Positions 32,996-44,189 of a stretch of 64,000 bases of DNA are shown in pieces. The notes beneath the pieces are model-generated. The model worked only from the letters and a program-made list of their open reading frames with translations, was not told where the DNA came from and searched no databases. This stretch comes from Hyaloscypha bicolor E (taxonomy: Eukaryota; Ascomycota; Leotiomycetes; Helotiales; Hyaloscyphaceae), in the NCBI RefSeq assembly GCF_002865645.1, contig NW_020194539.1:124001-188000 (forward strand), written 5' to 3'. The position numbers were made by a program, and so were the translations under genes. Position 1 is the stretch's first letter, and the number at the start of each line of letters is the position of its first letter.

Positions 32996-33309
32996 TGTTT
33001 TATAAAATATGAAAGGTCCGCAACGCATTCCTTTTCAAGTTCATATTCGTATTGTTCCACTTGAAACGGGAGGAATGCTCTACTAATCTAGATTGCAAAG
33101 ATAACTCTCTCCGGCAAAGTTGTCAGAAAACTATTAGTTTGTAGGTTTTGTCACATCTGCCAACGTCAATAACGAGGGTCACAATATTCTAAGCCATGTG
33201 GTTGTTTTGATGATTTTCATTCACATCTCGTTATTTATTTCGCAGCACACCTCATACCTTACTTACCTTATTTCATGCTCTCCAAATCGTCCTCTCTCTC
33301 AACATTTCC
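32996..33309. other. Intergenic region
   Basis: Normal-composition spacer with no gene recognised; likely the 3' side of the secreted repeat protein gene. Confidence 0.4.
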
Positions 33310-33897
33310 TTACTTCCAGATGTAACTGCCAGCAAGCGGGGTTGCATTAGGACCAGGATCAAGCGTCTTGGTGTGAGGGTGAGGAGTTCCATGCCGACGC
33401 GTAGGAGTGGCTGTAGCGCTGTGATGCGAATGCGTGTGAACTACGGCAGCTTCTGTCAGTGGTTGAAGGTGGTCGTCGTCTCTCTCTTCATTTCCACGCC
33501 TCCAAATGTAACTTCCAGCCAAGGGAGTTGCATTTGGACCAGGATCAATTGTCTTCGTGTGAGGGTGGGGCGTTCCATGCGGACGCTTGTGCGTGACCGT
33601 AGGGCTTCCGTGAATAGGAACCACCGCTGCTACTTCCGTAGGTATTGGAAGATGGGGTTCAGTGCACTGGCAGTTGAGGTCAGTGCAATCGCCATTCTTC
33701 CATGTAACTGGAGCTGGCATGACGATGTGGCCAGATGGGGAACAAAGCGTCCACCATGCCTGGCTGCACTCGGCGGCTGATGTGCCGTTGCATTGAAGTT
33801 GCGTGGTTCCGGCGGCCAGCTGGCGGGGAAACTTGAGGGCGGCGGCGTTGGTGATGGCAAGGACGGTGCTTGCTGCAGCGAGATAGGCGAACTTCAT
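33310..33897 (-). CDS. Secreted repeat protein with dibasic sites, candidate Kex2-processed peptide precursor, 195 aa
   Basis: Single exon with ATG at 33897. Residues 1-19 form a signal peptide (MKFAYLAAASTVLAITNAA). The next 60 residues hold six cysteines (36, 44, 52, 71, 76, 78). The C-terminal half contains two near-identical 26-residue blocks, residues 107-132 and 169-194, beginning HGTPHPHTKT and ending PLAGSYIW; they differ only at Ile/Leu 117/179. Block 1 follows KR (104-105, with one Pro between) and precedes RR (133-134); block 2 follows RR (167-168) and ends the protein with one Lys. Each is preceded by an Ala/Val/His-rich spacer, so the whole unit is duplicated. This layout matches fungal Kex2-processed repeat proteins and some ribosomal peptide precursors, processed in the Golgi. 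Each block carries an NAT glycosylation sequon. The product is unknown, and no modifying enzyme is seen nearby. Confidence 0.75.
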   Translation of the reverse strand: MKFAYLAAASTVLAITNAAALKFPRQLAAGTTQLQCNGTSAAECSQAWWTLCSPSGHIVMPAPVTWKNGDCTDLNCQCTEPHLPIPTEVAAVVPIHGSPTVTHKRPHGTPHPHTKTIDPGPNATPLAGSYIWRRGNEERDDDHLQPLTEAAVVHTHSHHSATATPTRRHGTPHPHTKTLDPGPNATPLAGSYIWK

Positions 33898-35338
33898 GTT
33901 TGCGGTTGAGACCTATGTGAAGTAGACTCTGGATTGTTGGTTGTGTATGGGGCTACAGTGATGCAGTTGAGTTGTGAAGTGGTGCGTTTGGTATTTGCGG
34001 TTGTGCAGTTGAATATGTTGTCCAGAGAGAACCTGCAGGTCTTCTACTTATAGATTTTTCTGGGAATCTATGTTGTTCCAAATTCTCTAAATTTCAAGAT
34101 GTAGTGGATTGTTCTGGATGTTTATGAGGTAAATTTCTTTGATCTAAGCGAGAGCCTTTGAATCCAAACAATCCTCTTTGTTCACAACTTCACATCTGTT
34201 CCAACAAACAGAGACTTGCAATAGCTATGGCAACAATTTGATACACTGTTTACTGGTATTCCGAACAAAGACTTTGATCAGAACCCTTGGTACTTGTTTG
34301 TCGTTAGTCGAGCAATAGTCGCAAAATCGAAAAGCAAGAGGGGCACGTGAGATCGCTAAGCGAACAATTCAGGGGCTTCAGACAAATACAAGTCTTCAAT
34401 ACAAATCACCGCTTTTAGCTCATGCAACCATCCACGGTCGAATCTTACCTTAAAATGAGTTGCTGACTCTCGAAAACGTCGATTTCATTACATATGAATC
34501 CGAAACAACGGCACTTTCACGTAATTACGCGAAGCACTCAATGTATCAAAGCGCGAGGGCGTTTCAGTCATAATCGCCGATTTCCCTAATTTGCATCATC
34601 TCCCGCACTTTCTCCTTTCACGCCAATTGATTTTTCTTCTAGATTCTGATTGGCTACGGCATTTTTTGCTGTCGCATGGCAATTGTGATACTACAGAAAG
34701 CCAGGATCGAACTGATGTTATTGCCGAGGCGGCGAGGCGCGTTGATCTTAATCCTGCCAAGATAGTTGTGCTAATAAATATCCGCAGTATGAATATGTGA
34801 TTCCTTCCCCAAATGGTGCAGAACGATTTGAAGAGACACCCGCTCATACCCAACGGCCTGCATCCATGATGCCCAAAGCAGAACCGCCAGACGACGCCGT
34901 AATGCAAGAAGTCCCGGGTCTAGTCCTCTACCTCCGACAATGTAGAACTGTCCCCAGACCCCACCACCTCGGGGGATGAGAATATGTTCCTCGGAGAACG
35001 ACTATGCAGACGAGGGAGGATAAGCAGGCGTGGATATGGATGCTGTTAATACCGACCTCCAGCATCTAAAATCGCTGCAAAGATCTTGGTGGTTCCGTGG
35101 TTCTCGCATTCCCGCCTAATATCGAATATTAATATTTTTCACTCGAGACAGCCAAAAGAGCAAAGATTCGGTCGCTACCATCGAATCGGTGTGCACTTTT
35201 CGTAATTTTAAAGACTGATTTTAGGAGCTAGGAACTAAGCTCCTAAGAAGGCAGATGGGCATGCCGACTCCTGAAACAGCTCTCATATGAAAAGATTGCA
35301 CATTAGTATGAGAATAGGCCCTACCGAGGATCTCAGTA
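33898..35338. other. Long intergenic region
   Basis: About 1.4 kb. The first 150 bases upstream of the secreted-protein ATG are the probable promoter and 5' leader. Short open frames at 34591-34979 show no domain and no consistent codon pattern. Nothing else recognised. Confidence 0.4.
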
Positions 35339-35754
35339 TTAGAGTGTTTGATGCATAGCCATGTTTTGAAAAGATCCCCAACCAACTTGTGCCCTTTCCA
35401 TATTGTTCAACGTTTGCAGTGTATGCCACAGCAAGTAGACAGAGTCCTCAATTCGCAGGACCTGAAGGAATGGACTTTGAAGATGGTCTTGCCAGAAATG
35501 ATCTATGTATAGTTTGGGGAGCAATTATACAGCAAACAGCAAGGGCCTGCTGGCAACGGCATCCCAAGACATAGCGAGAAGCCGTGAAGCATCGCCAAAT
35601 CTTGCTTGAGTAACTGTTCCTGAACAATCCAGAGCCGTCGGACCCGCTTGCCGTATGCTACTTGCAGTAGCCACCTCCAACCCTGCACACCATTTTTTTC
35701 CTTGCCAAAATCAGCCTCGCCCAAGGTGACCGGATCGGCTCCTAGGGGACCCAA
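35339..35754 (-). pseudogene. Remnant of a HET-domain gene
   Basis: Minus-strand text VAYGKRVRRLWIVQEQLL then LAMLHGFSL matches the RRLWIVQE motif that closes the HET domain in HET proteins and the segment right after it. The surrounding frames end quickly, and neither the N-terminal AxSYxWG nor the IDAxCINQ motif is present. I read it as a short decayed fragment, fitting the nearby full HET genes. Confidence 0.45.
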
Positions 35755-36405
35755 ACAGGATCCCCCTCCCTTCCCTAAACTATAGCATTTAACCTCTCAA
35801 GGCTGATTTTCTCGCAATATAGCCTGACATAGAACTCAATTTGTACAGTCATTTGAGATTCGTAAACTATTTCTACAATTGCCATCGATTATTATCACCG
35901 TTAGCAATACGACGTTTCCGTTCAAAGTGATAGTCGTATCAAAGACCGTAAAGGAGCAAAGTACGAGAATGAATGGAGCGAGACTTCCTTAATGGCCAAC
36001 GAAGCTAGCAGGTAGTGACTAATATACAACTAACCTGACACCGTACAATGTTTCGGATTGTAGATTGTAAGTCCTCAGGGTGTGTTAAAACAAAACCTTC
36101 GTCCGAGAAACAACTTCACCAAATTCTCACGTCTGGCTACAACACTTCGGCGCTATTCTTATAAATATATATGTAAATCATAAACATTGCTCAGCACCCG
36201 TCTCAGATCTTAATTCAGGTGTCCGACATAGAATAGAAATTGGAAATTGTATTATCTTAGTACTCCGGTTTCCCTAACCAGGTTAGCGACCCTCTGCTTC
36301 GGGCAAGTTGCGTCCACGGGGCCAGCCGCCACTTTCAACGTCTCTCCCGAACCTCGCAATCTTACCTGTAGTATCCAAGGGCCTCGGACCTGCTATCTCT
36401 AGAGA
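35755..36405. other. Intergenic region
   Basis: No coding signal recognised in about 650 bases; likely the 3' flank of the HET gene. Confidence 0.4.
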
Positions 36406-38760
36406 TCAACCGTACTTGCGAACACGTCTGTGTTTGGATATTCCTTCCAAGCGGACCCTATCCTCTGGTTTATCAAGTTCGATTATTCCGACCCGTTCAA
36501 TCATATCTTTCTCGAGCTCATCTACCACAACTAGAATCGCATGAGGAGATTCGTTACTCAGGACCTTTCTTTTGGTCGCGGCATGAATCCGGGTCTTCAG
36601 GCGATCTCCAAGGACAAACACACTCCAAGGGGAGTTCAGTATCCTTGTATAAAACTCATCCCCCGCGGAAGTATGCTTGGTGAGATGGCAAGGTGCATAA
36701 AGTGGCTCTCCAATCGCAGTTTCGAATACTGCTTCCCATTTAGACTCTGTGTCTTCTCCTCTACCAGGAATTCGTCTCGCTAAATGAAGCCTCACTTGGA
36801 AGAAATCAGCTTCGATGTAAATATACGGGTCCGGATTCTTTGGGAAGACATCGATATCCATAGCGGTTGTGTCACAAAATGTTTTCAGATCCATTTGCGA
36901 TGTGAATATCGAATCAATCCATATTTTGACTCCGTATCTATTCTTAATGTAACCATATTCCTCGGAATGCGGTTTCATGGTCCCATACCAACCGGCCCAA
37001 GACCAACTCGGGAACCCTGAGCGGCGTTTCCAGGATCCAGATGGATACCAGCAGAGGCCGGTGAGGAACTGTTCTGTGCGAGTTGATTTTCGGGGACTTG
37101 GTTCATGAACAGAATTATAAGTGATATCCGGGACCATGGGGATCCCCAGATAATGTCGGAAAGAATCGTAAATACTCTCAAAAGCATGGAATGTTCCCAT
37201 AATTCCATTCAAGATGTCTTCTGGTTGAGTCAAGTTGCGTCGGGTGTATAATGCAATATGGTCGAATACTGCATTGAACGGATCTTTGGTCTGTCTGACC
37301 CGTGAGAATAGGCCGGGTCTGTTCCATTTAGAGAACGTTCGGAGCTCCTTGGTATGGAGAAGTTCTAAAGGCGCACTCATAGTGTCGTGGCAGCGCATCC
37401 CGGAACATTCAAAATAGATTTGTTGTTTACAGAAGAATATGCGTCTCCGAGACAGAATCGTTTCTTGGTGCGTCCATCCTCTACTATTCCACACTGAGCC
37501 GTAGACTTCTGCAGATGGGTGAGGCGGCACATAAGCGTGCAGCTCATTGCCGATGTAGATCGTAACGGGGGTTGCTCTTTCCCGACTTCCTATGCCAGGA
37601 AGGCCGTGGCTAGGATCGGGGCTTGAGATGGCAATGATGGTAGACTGTGCCTTGCTGTAAACTAAATCCATCTGCTGGATCTGTGAGTGTCGTTCTTTGC
37701 CATCCTCTTGAGGTATACAGTATCTGTCGATCCATATGTAACGGTATCCTATCCTCTTGGTGGCTGAGAGTGCATCTCGAATCAAGATTGGGCTGTTCAC
37801 TGAAAACAGGTTCTCGCCGTTCTCAAGTTCCTTTGATGGAACGGTGCCCCATACATAGCTCATTGCTAGATACTTACAGCCCGGCTCTGCTGGAACGATC
37901 AAACCCGTGGTACAATCTACCACGCGGAGATTCGGTATCGGTCTTATGTCGATTGGTTCACAGGTCTCCCCATGATTCTTGAGGCAGAAGTCGAGCCATC
38001 TCTTAACACTGTCCATATCAGTCTTGGACTTCAGGGCCGTAGCGGCAAATCTCGTTTCCTCGCGGGTCCTTCGGGCAGGGCTCAGCCAGCCGCTGCGTTC
38101 TATAGATGTCCTTGAAGGCCAGAGGGCATGAGACATCTTTCTCTCCTTCGTAAATGAATCGTCTCTATCATGGAAAACATGCTCATCGATAATAGCAAAT
38201 GACACCGACTTCTGAAGTCCACGAATGGTGCGAGAATTCCTCCAATTATGACTATACATCGCAGATGTATGAAAGGAGCACAAATAGAATATGATATCGT
38301 CCACGGTCTTGCTGTCGCTCGTATTTGGTGCATAGGCCAAACTTGCCATTGAGGCAAACAATTGGCACAGGAGACAATCTGGATCCACCGTAAATTGAGA
38401 GAGGGTCCCAAGTCTCAAGGCAGTCTTCTTCCAAATGCCTGGTCCAGGTTGGATTTTGTTGAAATCAATCGATGAGCACGATTCACATAAGCGTTGGCCT
38501 TGAGATGCTGATGGATATCCATTTTTTGTAGGCTTCGAGGTATCTCGATCCCCGATTCTTGAGCTGGCTGTCCATGGCGAAGTTGGGCCATCCCCGTCAT
38601 TCGCACATATTCTTTGATTCTCTTCATCTGCCTCACTCTTCCCGAAAGGTCCACTTGTTTGAAGTGCTTCGTCAAAACGACTGGGCTGACTTATGGGATT
38701 GCTTTCATGGCTTGGTACCGACTCAATCTTTCTCTTTTGGGGGACATGGACGGTTCCCAT
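36406..38760 (-). CDS. HET-domain (heterokaryon incompatibility) protein, 784 aa
   Basis: Single exon with ATG at 38760. A disordered N-terminus (about 1-90) is followed by two Cys pairs, CESC (92-95) and CLLC (129-132), often seen before the HET domain. The HET domain is complete: YLAMSYVWGT (about 297-306), YRYIWIDRYCIPQEDG (about 339-354; canonical IDAxCI has Arg here), QMDLVYSKAQSTIIAISS, and SRGWTHQETILSRRRIFF near 430. A C-terminal FPSWSWAGW motif lies near 590. This class triggers programmed cell death when different strains fuse, acting as effector or sensor in the cytoplasm. The length and an undamaged frame suggest a functional gene, unlike the HET fragment next to it. Confidence 0.9.
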   Translation of the reverse strand: MGTVHVPQKRKIESVPSHESNPISQPSRFDEALQTSGPFGKSEADEENQRICANDGDGPTSPWTASSRIGDRDTSKPTKNGYPSASQGQRLCESCSSIDFNKIQPGPGIWKKTALRLGTLSQFTVDPDCLLCQLFASMASLAYAPNTSDSKTVDDIIFYLCSFHTSAMYSHNWRNSRTIRGLQKSVSFAIIDEHVFHDRDDSFTKERKMSHALWPSRTSIERSGWLSPARRTREETRFAATALKSKTDMDSVKRWLDFCLKNHGETCEPIDIRPIPNLRVVDCTTGLIVPAEPGCKYLAMSYVWGTVPSKELENGENLFSVNSPILIRDALSATKRIGYRYIWIDRYCIPQEDGKERHSQIQQMDLVYSKAQSTIIAISSPDPSHGLPGIGSRERATPVTIYIGNELHAYVPPHPSAEVYGSVWNSRGWTHQETILSRRRIFFCKQQIYFECSGMRCHDTMSAPLELLHTKELRTFSKWNRPGLFSRVRQTKDPFNAVFDHIALYTRRNLTQPEDILNGIMGTFHAFESIYDSFRHYLGIPMVPDITYNSVHEPSPRKSTRTEQFLTGLCWYPSGSWKRRSGFPSWSWAGWYGTMKPHSEEYGYIKNRYGVKIWIDSIFTSQMDLKTFCDTTAMDIDVFPKNPDPYIYIEADFFQVRLHLARRIPGRGEDTESKWEAVFETAIGEPLYAPCHLTKHTSAGDEFYTRILNSPWSVFVLGDRLKTRIHAATKRKVLSNESPHAILVVVDELEKDMIERVGIIELDKPEDRVRLEGISKHRRVRKYG

Positions 38761-40638
38761 GACGGAAGAGATGGAATGTAGACAGTCTCATCAAACGCTT
38801 CCCGCATGAACAGACTGCCCGATACAGCCTTGATACTAAGAGTTCAGCCTACTAGACACTCTTATAGGTTCTAATCATTAGTGTTGCTAATGTTAGAGCA
38901 AGTAAAGTCGACAAGTAAGAGAGGCGGTGATGGCGATGTAAGGATTCAGGATGGATGAGGTTGGATGAGGTCCTACAGCACAAGTGTAATTTTAAATCAC
39001 GCTTTTGTACGTAATCAATGCACGTGAGATCACGTAAGCTCACTTGAGCCCAATTAAATACCGCAGAGGTGCGCTAACTTTACGCGAGCGCAGCAACCCT
39101 TCCGTAGCGGATGCCCTCTCTTGTGCTCAAGCATCACATTCGCTACCCATACCCCTGTAGGTGAGAAAGCTAGTGAGTAGCAGGACATCACCCCACGTCA
39201 TCTCCCTTTAGAAATTCAAGCGTATCGGGAGTTGAAATGTCTCCACGGCCTATTTCCGATAATGAAGTCTTGCAGTAAGACCCGTGGTTATTTTGAACGG
39301 TGAAGTCCCAAGGCGCACTCAACTTGATTCGCCATGTGTGGCATCAATTACCCCACAGCTCACCCAAAGTACCAATACTCGTTGGCATACTTCAAAGGAA
39401 AGGCACCGTACGCCATCGTTTGGGCTCTTGCATGCGACGATTTGCAGTTGTATCGCCTGTCTGTTGACTCTGTTCATTCTCTTCAGCGTTCGTAAACTTG
39501 CCAGACCGCAGCTTTACGGGCGACATCAGAGCACCTGCTTGGTGCTTTCAAGGTGAGCTTCACCAAAAGAACCGAGGCAGCATGAGCAATTTGCGATCGA
39601 GACTTGCAGACAGTTAGACGAGGTGAGATCAAGTTGATGAAATGCGGTAATATGAACAGGAAGAGAAGGTAAACGCCGGAGAGCCTGCTGAGGACGTCGA
39701 AACGGCTCCTGCGGCGATTATCCAGGCTTTTCTCCATCCAAAAATAGGAAGTCAGCTCCGACCTCACATCCACTCCTGCCCCATCAACTCAATGCACAAC
39801 ACGATATCAAATCCTCTTATCTCTCCCATCCACATCTCTCTGTATTCGCGCACAAAATATGAAACAATCTCACTCTCTCCCACCTGTTCCAAAAGGCAGC
39901 CTCACGCACTTTTCCACCAGTCGGCAGAACCGCTCTTCGTTGTTGAGCAAGCCCTGCACCCCAGGCCTCAGCACACGACACCCGTGAAGCTTAGAACACG
40001 CATCCAATAATACCACGTCCCCTTGCACAGTTGGAGGGCGATGCTGATGGAGGATTTGTGCTAATTGATGGGAGTGGAAGAGGCGGAGCGATAAGGTGGT
40101 GGGGTACTTGAATGGGGAAGCTCCTCTTGTGATCTGTCTGCCAGCTTTCGTTCGTGTCCTTCGTCTGGAGTTTGCGATTCAATTCATTTCATCTGTATTT
40201 GTGCAATCATTTTTCTTTTTATCGATCGTGAAAAAATGGCCGGTCAGTGAGCGTCGCTGGGAATATTGAGAGAATTTTCGATGGTGGGGGTTGAGATTGC
40301 GCAACACCTGTACATCGCTATTGAAAAGTAATCGATTTATTAATGGAAAATCGATATATTGGAGGTTGACAGACTGCAGAATGACTAGATATAGCAGAGT
40401 GAGTTCTAGAAACAGAGGAAAAGTGTCCAAAGTAAGGGATTTATTCCCATTACCCTTCGGCAATACCGGTAATGCCGAGCCCGCTTTCTCCGATACATTA
40501 TTAATCAGCTAATAAATCAAAGGTAATCAAAATGACAATATACTAGTGAGCTTGGTAAGCTCGGCGAATGACGCATGACAAATGAGAGTGGAGAACCCTA
40601 AATTAGTGGTTGAACCTGGTGCTGGAAGGACTGGTAAG
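38761..40638. other. Long intergenic region between two HET genes
   Basis: About 1.9 kb. Open frames at 39284-39556 (plus) and 39483-39773 (minus) have hydrophobic stretches but no recognisable domain or supported start, so no gene is called. A CACGTGA motif occurs at 39021. Confidence 0.4.
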
Positions 40639-43065
40639 CTAGCTATGGTAGCGTACCAATTTCAACAATCGCATCCCGCCCCATTTATCCTTTGAGTCGA
40701 CCTTAACCTGGCAGGTCGCGAGCAGTGGCTTGATGACAGCCTCGTGCCCGTTATAAGCAGCCCACGAGAGTAGCCTCTGCCTGTATTGATTATCCTTCAA
40801 GTTAGCCTTAACTTCGCCGGTCGCTAGCAATAGCTTGACAACGGCCTCGTGCCCGTTTTCAATAGCACAAAAGAGCAGCGTCTCGCCCCACTTATTCTTT
40901 GAGTCAGCCTTAGCTTGGCCGGTCTCGAGTAGCAACTTTACAATAGCTTCGTGTCCGTTACAGGCAGCCTCCGAGAGCGGGGTCCCGCCCCAGCTATCCT
41001 TCGAGTCGGCCTCGACCTGGCCAGTCGCAAGCAGTAGCTTGACAATAGCCTCGTGCCCGTTCTCGGCAGCCCGCGAGAGCGGGGTCCCGCCCCAGCTATC
41101 CTTCGAGTCGGCCTCGACCTGGCCAGTCGCAAGCAGTAGCTTGATAGCTTCGTGTCCGTTACAGGCAGCCTCCGAGAGCGGGGTCCCGCCCCAGCTATCC
41201 TTCGAGTCGGCCTCGACCTGGCCAGTCGCGAGCAGTAGCTTGATAATAGCCTCGTGCCCGTTACAAGCAGCCCTCGAGAGCGGCGTCTGTCCGTGCCGAT
41301 CCTTTGAGCTAGCCTCGACATGGCCAGTTGCGAGTAATAGCTTGACAATAGCCTCGTGCCCGTTACAAGCAGCCCGCGAGAGCGGCGTCTTGCCCCGGCT
41401 ATCATTCAAGTCCGGATCAATACCGTCTTCTACAAGTAGTAGCTTTACTAATACATCGTACCCGTTCTCTGCAGCCCATAATAATGGTGTTAGACCTCGT
41501 TGATTTTGTAATGTAGACTGTTTTCCTTTAAAAATCGTTTCGTAGCCCTTAATCGCTTCTTGAATCCTCCATTTTGCCTTTTCATACTCATCCAAATCTT
41601 CCAATATTAGTGCAACGTTCCATGTTCTTGTCACTTGGTCGAAAGACAACCAATTTTTTGATTCTTCTTGATCTTGCGACTCTTCTAGGAGCTGCTCCCA
41701 GTCCCAGACGAGCAGGAAGTGACGCGGGAAGCGTGTTATCGATTTAGAAAGCGCTCGCTGTCTGGAACTTCCGCTCTCGTTTAGAGGAGTAACTGCAATT
41801 ATAATAATTGCAAAGAAATCCTTGTGTAGCCTAATAATCGTAGGCTTTGAAGCTCCTTGTAGAAGGCAAACGGTGTCCCGCTCTTGGATAGATTTTGCCG
41901 ATGCTCCAAGAGTCCATTGTATCTCGTTGTCAAAGCACCAAGCTCGGTTTTTGGATGTGAATGTGATTTTCAAATTCTGTCCGTTATCGCTTTCTATCGA
42001 GGACACCTGGCCAAGAATGCAGCCCTTACTCTTAATCATTGGCCTCTGGCTAGAAGTCTCCACGAATATATCTTTACTAAGAATGTACTTGACAAGTTTT
42101 TCAAATAATTTTTCCCAGGAAATCGTGTAATCGGGCTGTAAAGCAGCTTTACCAGGATCGTTGAGGCTCATACCAAGCAAAGCATAGACCTTATCGCGAG
42201 GATCCGAAGCATGACGAGTATGGAACATGTCTATTAACTCGGCCAAAGGTCGTATTTCTAGAGAGAATCTCTCTGGCGAATTTGCCGTATACTTAGATCG
42301 GAGGCCAGCGTACTCTATTAAATAGGTAACTGAAGGGAGAGTCTGCAATTCTGGAGAAGCCATATAGGAGAGCTGTAGGGACTTTACTCCTGAGCAGAAT
42401 GCGTATCCATCAATCTCTGTAGAGCCACACATTATTACGACATGTCGAGCTGCGGCAACCTCTTGAAGCACCTAAAACAATTATATTAACGTCGTCTAGT
42501 AATTATCGCAAGGCATTTATTCCCTTACCCAGATGCGTCGGAACCACGGCCGTTGGAGTAAATTGAGAATTGCTTGCTTATTTATTTCCTTCTTCGAGTG
42601 CCCCAGAAGTTCTTTATTAGCAGCAAGCCGTATATCTTCGAGGGCTCCTTTTATCTCTATTGCTTCCTCTCCGAGCCAAACAATAACACGATGTGCGTTG
42701 CTATAGATCTTTGCCATAAGCTGGACCTGATAACCCTGCTCTTGTGGGTTTTTTTGGTTAATGCAAATAGCATCAATCCATATGATTCGTTCGAAAGAGT
42801 GATCTCGAAGACGTAATAACGCAGCATGGAGGTTGACTGTGACAGGAAACTGATTATTGTCTACCAAGATAGGTAAAGTCTCGCGCGCATCGCCCCAGGC
42901 GTAGGATAAAGCCTCGTATAAATGAGTTCGTGGGCCTAACTTCTGTAGAGAATATTTGCGAAGCTCGCACTGTACGGGCGCAGCCTCGTCTTCATTGGGC
43001 AATAGTCGGAGCAGGCGGATATTGTCGCCGTCTGGGGGAAGGATGCAATATGGGTGGGAAGACAT
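40639..43065 (-). CDS. HET-domain protein with C-terminal ankyrin repeats, 789 aa
   Basis: Exon 1 43065-42529, intron GTAAGG..TTTTAG, exon 2 42471-40639; the junction rebuilds the motif RRIW/VLQE. HET motifs: YEALSYAWG (about 50-58), RIIWIDAICINQ (about 93-104), KIYSNAHRVIVWLG and RRIWVLQE. A middle region with HASDPRDKVYALLGM follows, then from about residue 500 eight ankyrin repeats of 33-34 residues (consensus TPLSRAACNGHEAIVKLLL) and a partial ninth. Several repeats are almost identical in DNA too. ATG at 43065 is preferred as it leads directly into the family's usual start; an in-frame ATG at 43170 would add 35 residues. Likely role: incompatibility-type cell death with the ankyrin array recognising a partner. 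Confidence 0.85.
40800..41500 (-). repeat. Near-identical 102-bp ankyrin-coding tandem repeats
   Basis: Repeat units of 102 bp (34 codons) recur through this stretch, the closest copies between about 40950 and 41270. One unit is 99 bp, lacking the codon for Val in EAIVKLLL. High nucleotide identity points to recent unequal crossing-over or gene conversion. Confidence 0.8.
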
Positions 43066-43719
43066 AGTACAAGATGTCGCTGACGCGCCAAATGCCGAAC
43101 CAGTGTCCGTTGGAATGTTCTGATGAATGACCAAGAAGGAGGTGAGAGCGACCGACGGTCCCAAAGGCATGGTGATGGCGGGAACGTCCTTGCCACGTGT
43201 CTATGCCGGACAATGATTAAGGCTAAGCCACAACTGCAGCCTGATCACGAGTGACCCGAGCAACCAAAAGGTGTTACGGTTTCGGTTTCGACGCAGCCTA
43301 CCGGGGCCGAAGCCGAAGACATCGACTCGCGACTCCCTCTCTTTCTTTTCAGTCAACAAGCCGAGCATGGAGAACACACTCAACTGACCTCTTCTTCGCC
43401 GCAGAGGCTTAAATATTAAATTTAGCTTCACCTCTTCTCCTTCACGAGGTACCCAGATCGTCCGAGGACTCGAGTGAAGTTCTCGATGTGGTCCACCATT
43501 TTGCGATCACGGTCTACGGCTTCCCCGCTCCGGGCAGACATCCATCCATCAAACCTCGCATCAATGTGTCGATGAAGTGGCATGAGGAGCAAGTGCTCAA
43601 ACCTCCAGGCAACAGCAACGCGTATTGATAATATTGTGAATTCTTTGATTCCCTGCCAAAGAGCTTCTCAAGCGAAAAGCTAGAAGCTCTGGCGTTGCCA
43701 TCGTCATCGCAAGCTCGGA
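43066..43719. other. Intergenic region upstream of the HET-ankyrin gene
   Basis: About 650 bases. It includes a possible 105-nt upstream extension of the HET-ankyrin coding sequence (to 43170) and its promoter. No other gene seen. Confidence 0.4.
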
Positions 43720-44085
43720 TTAACGTTCTGCCACAGCATCACCATCATCCTGTAGTTGTACTTCGTGTTTGTTTATATTCCCCACCTTCTCTCCTGTCAC
43801 AACGCCATTGAACTCCTTGCCAACCTCGAACGAACCAATATTCAGTAATCTTCCGTCAACTAAACGCAAAATGTACATCCTATCCACGCAAGAAATCCTC
43901 ACAGCCGGCCTCGTCGCCACTGGCTGCATGAGCCCCATGACTTCAATGAAGCGTGTATCTCCTTCCTTCCTCTCAATTCCGCCAATCTCATCAATGTATC
44001 CTAATAGACGGTTGGATATAGCATCCGAAGTCACCTCCGGTTTGATTATGGACTTCGCAGTCGAGAACGGGTTTCGGGGAAATGA
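43720..44085 (-). CDS. Possible exon of an unidentified protein
   Basis: The minus-strand frame is open from about 44085 (after an AG that could be a 3' splice site) to a stop at 43720 and reads coherently (SNRLLGYIDEIGGIERKEGDTRF, VRISCVDRMYILRLVDGRLLNIGSF). No ATG opens it. It could be the last exon of a small gene or an unspliced remnant behind the adenylation-enzyme gene. The family is not recognised. Confidence 0.25.
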   Translation of the reverse strand, partial: SFPRNPFSTAKSIIKPEVTSDAISNRLLGYIDEIGGIERKEGDTRFIEVMGLMQPVATRPAVRISCVDRMYILRLVDGRLLNIGSFEVGKEFNGVVTGEKVGNINKHEVQLQDDGDAVAER

Positions 44086-44189
44086 CTACGGGACAACGGG
44101 ATAACAGGACAAAATTGGAGACTAAATTTCAACGGTGCAAATACAAGAACATTTTCCATCTCCCGTTTCTCTTTCCCTTTCCCTCATCC

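Noticed and set aside
40800..41500. CRISPR-like array
   Set aside because: The 102-bp repeats are coding ankyrin units without spacers, in a eukaryote.
40835..41503. Plus-strand 222-codon repetitive frame
   Set aside because: Antisense of the ankyrin repeats; its apparent repeats come from the repeated DNA units.
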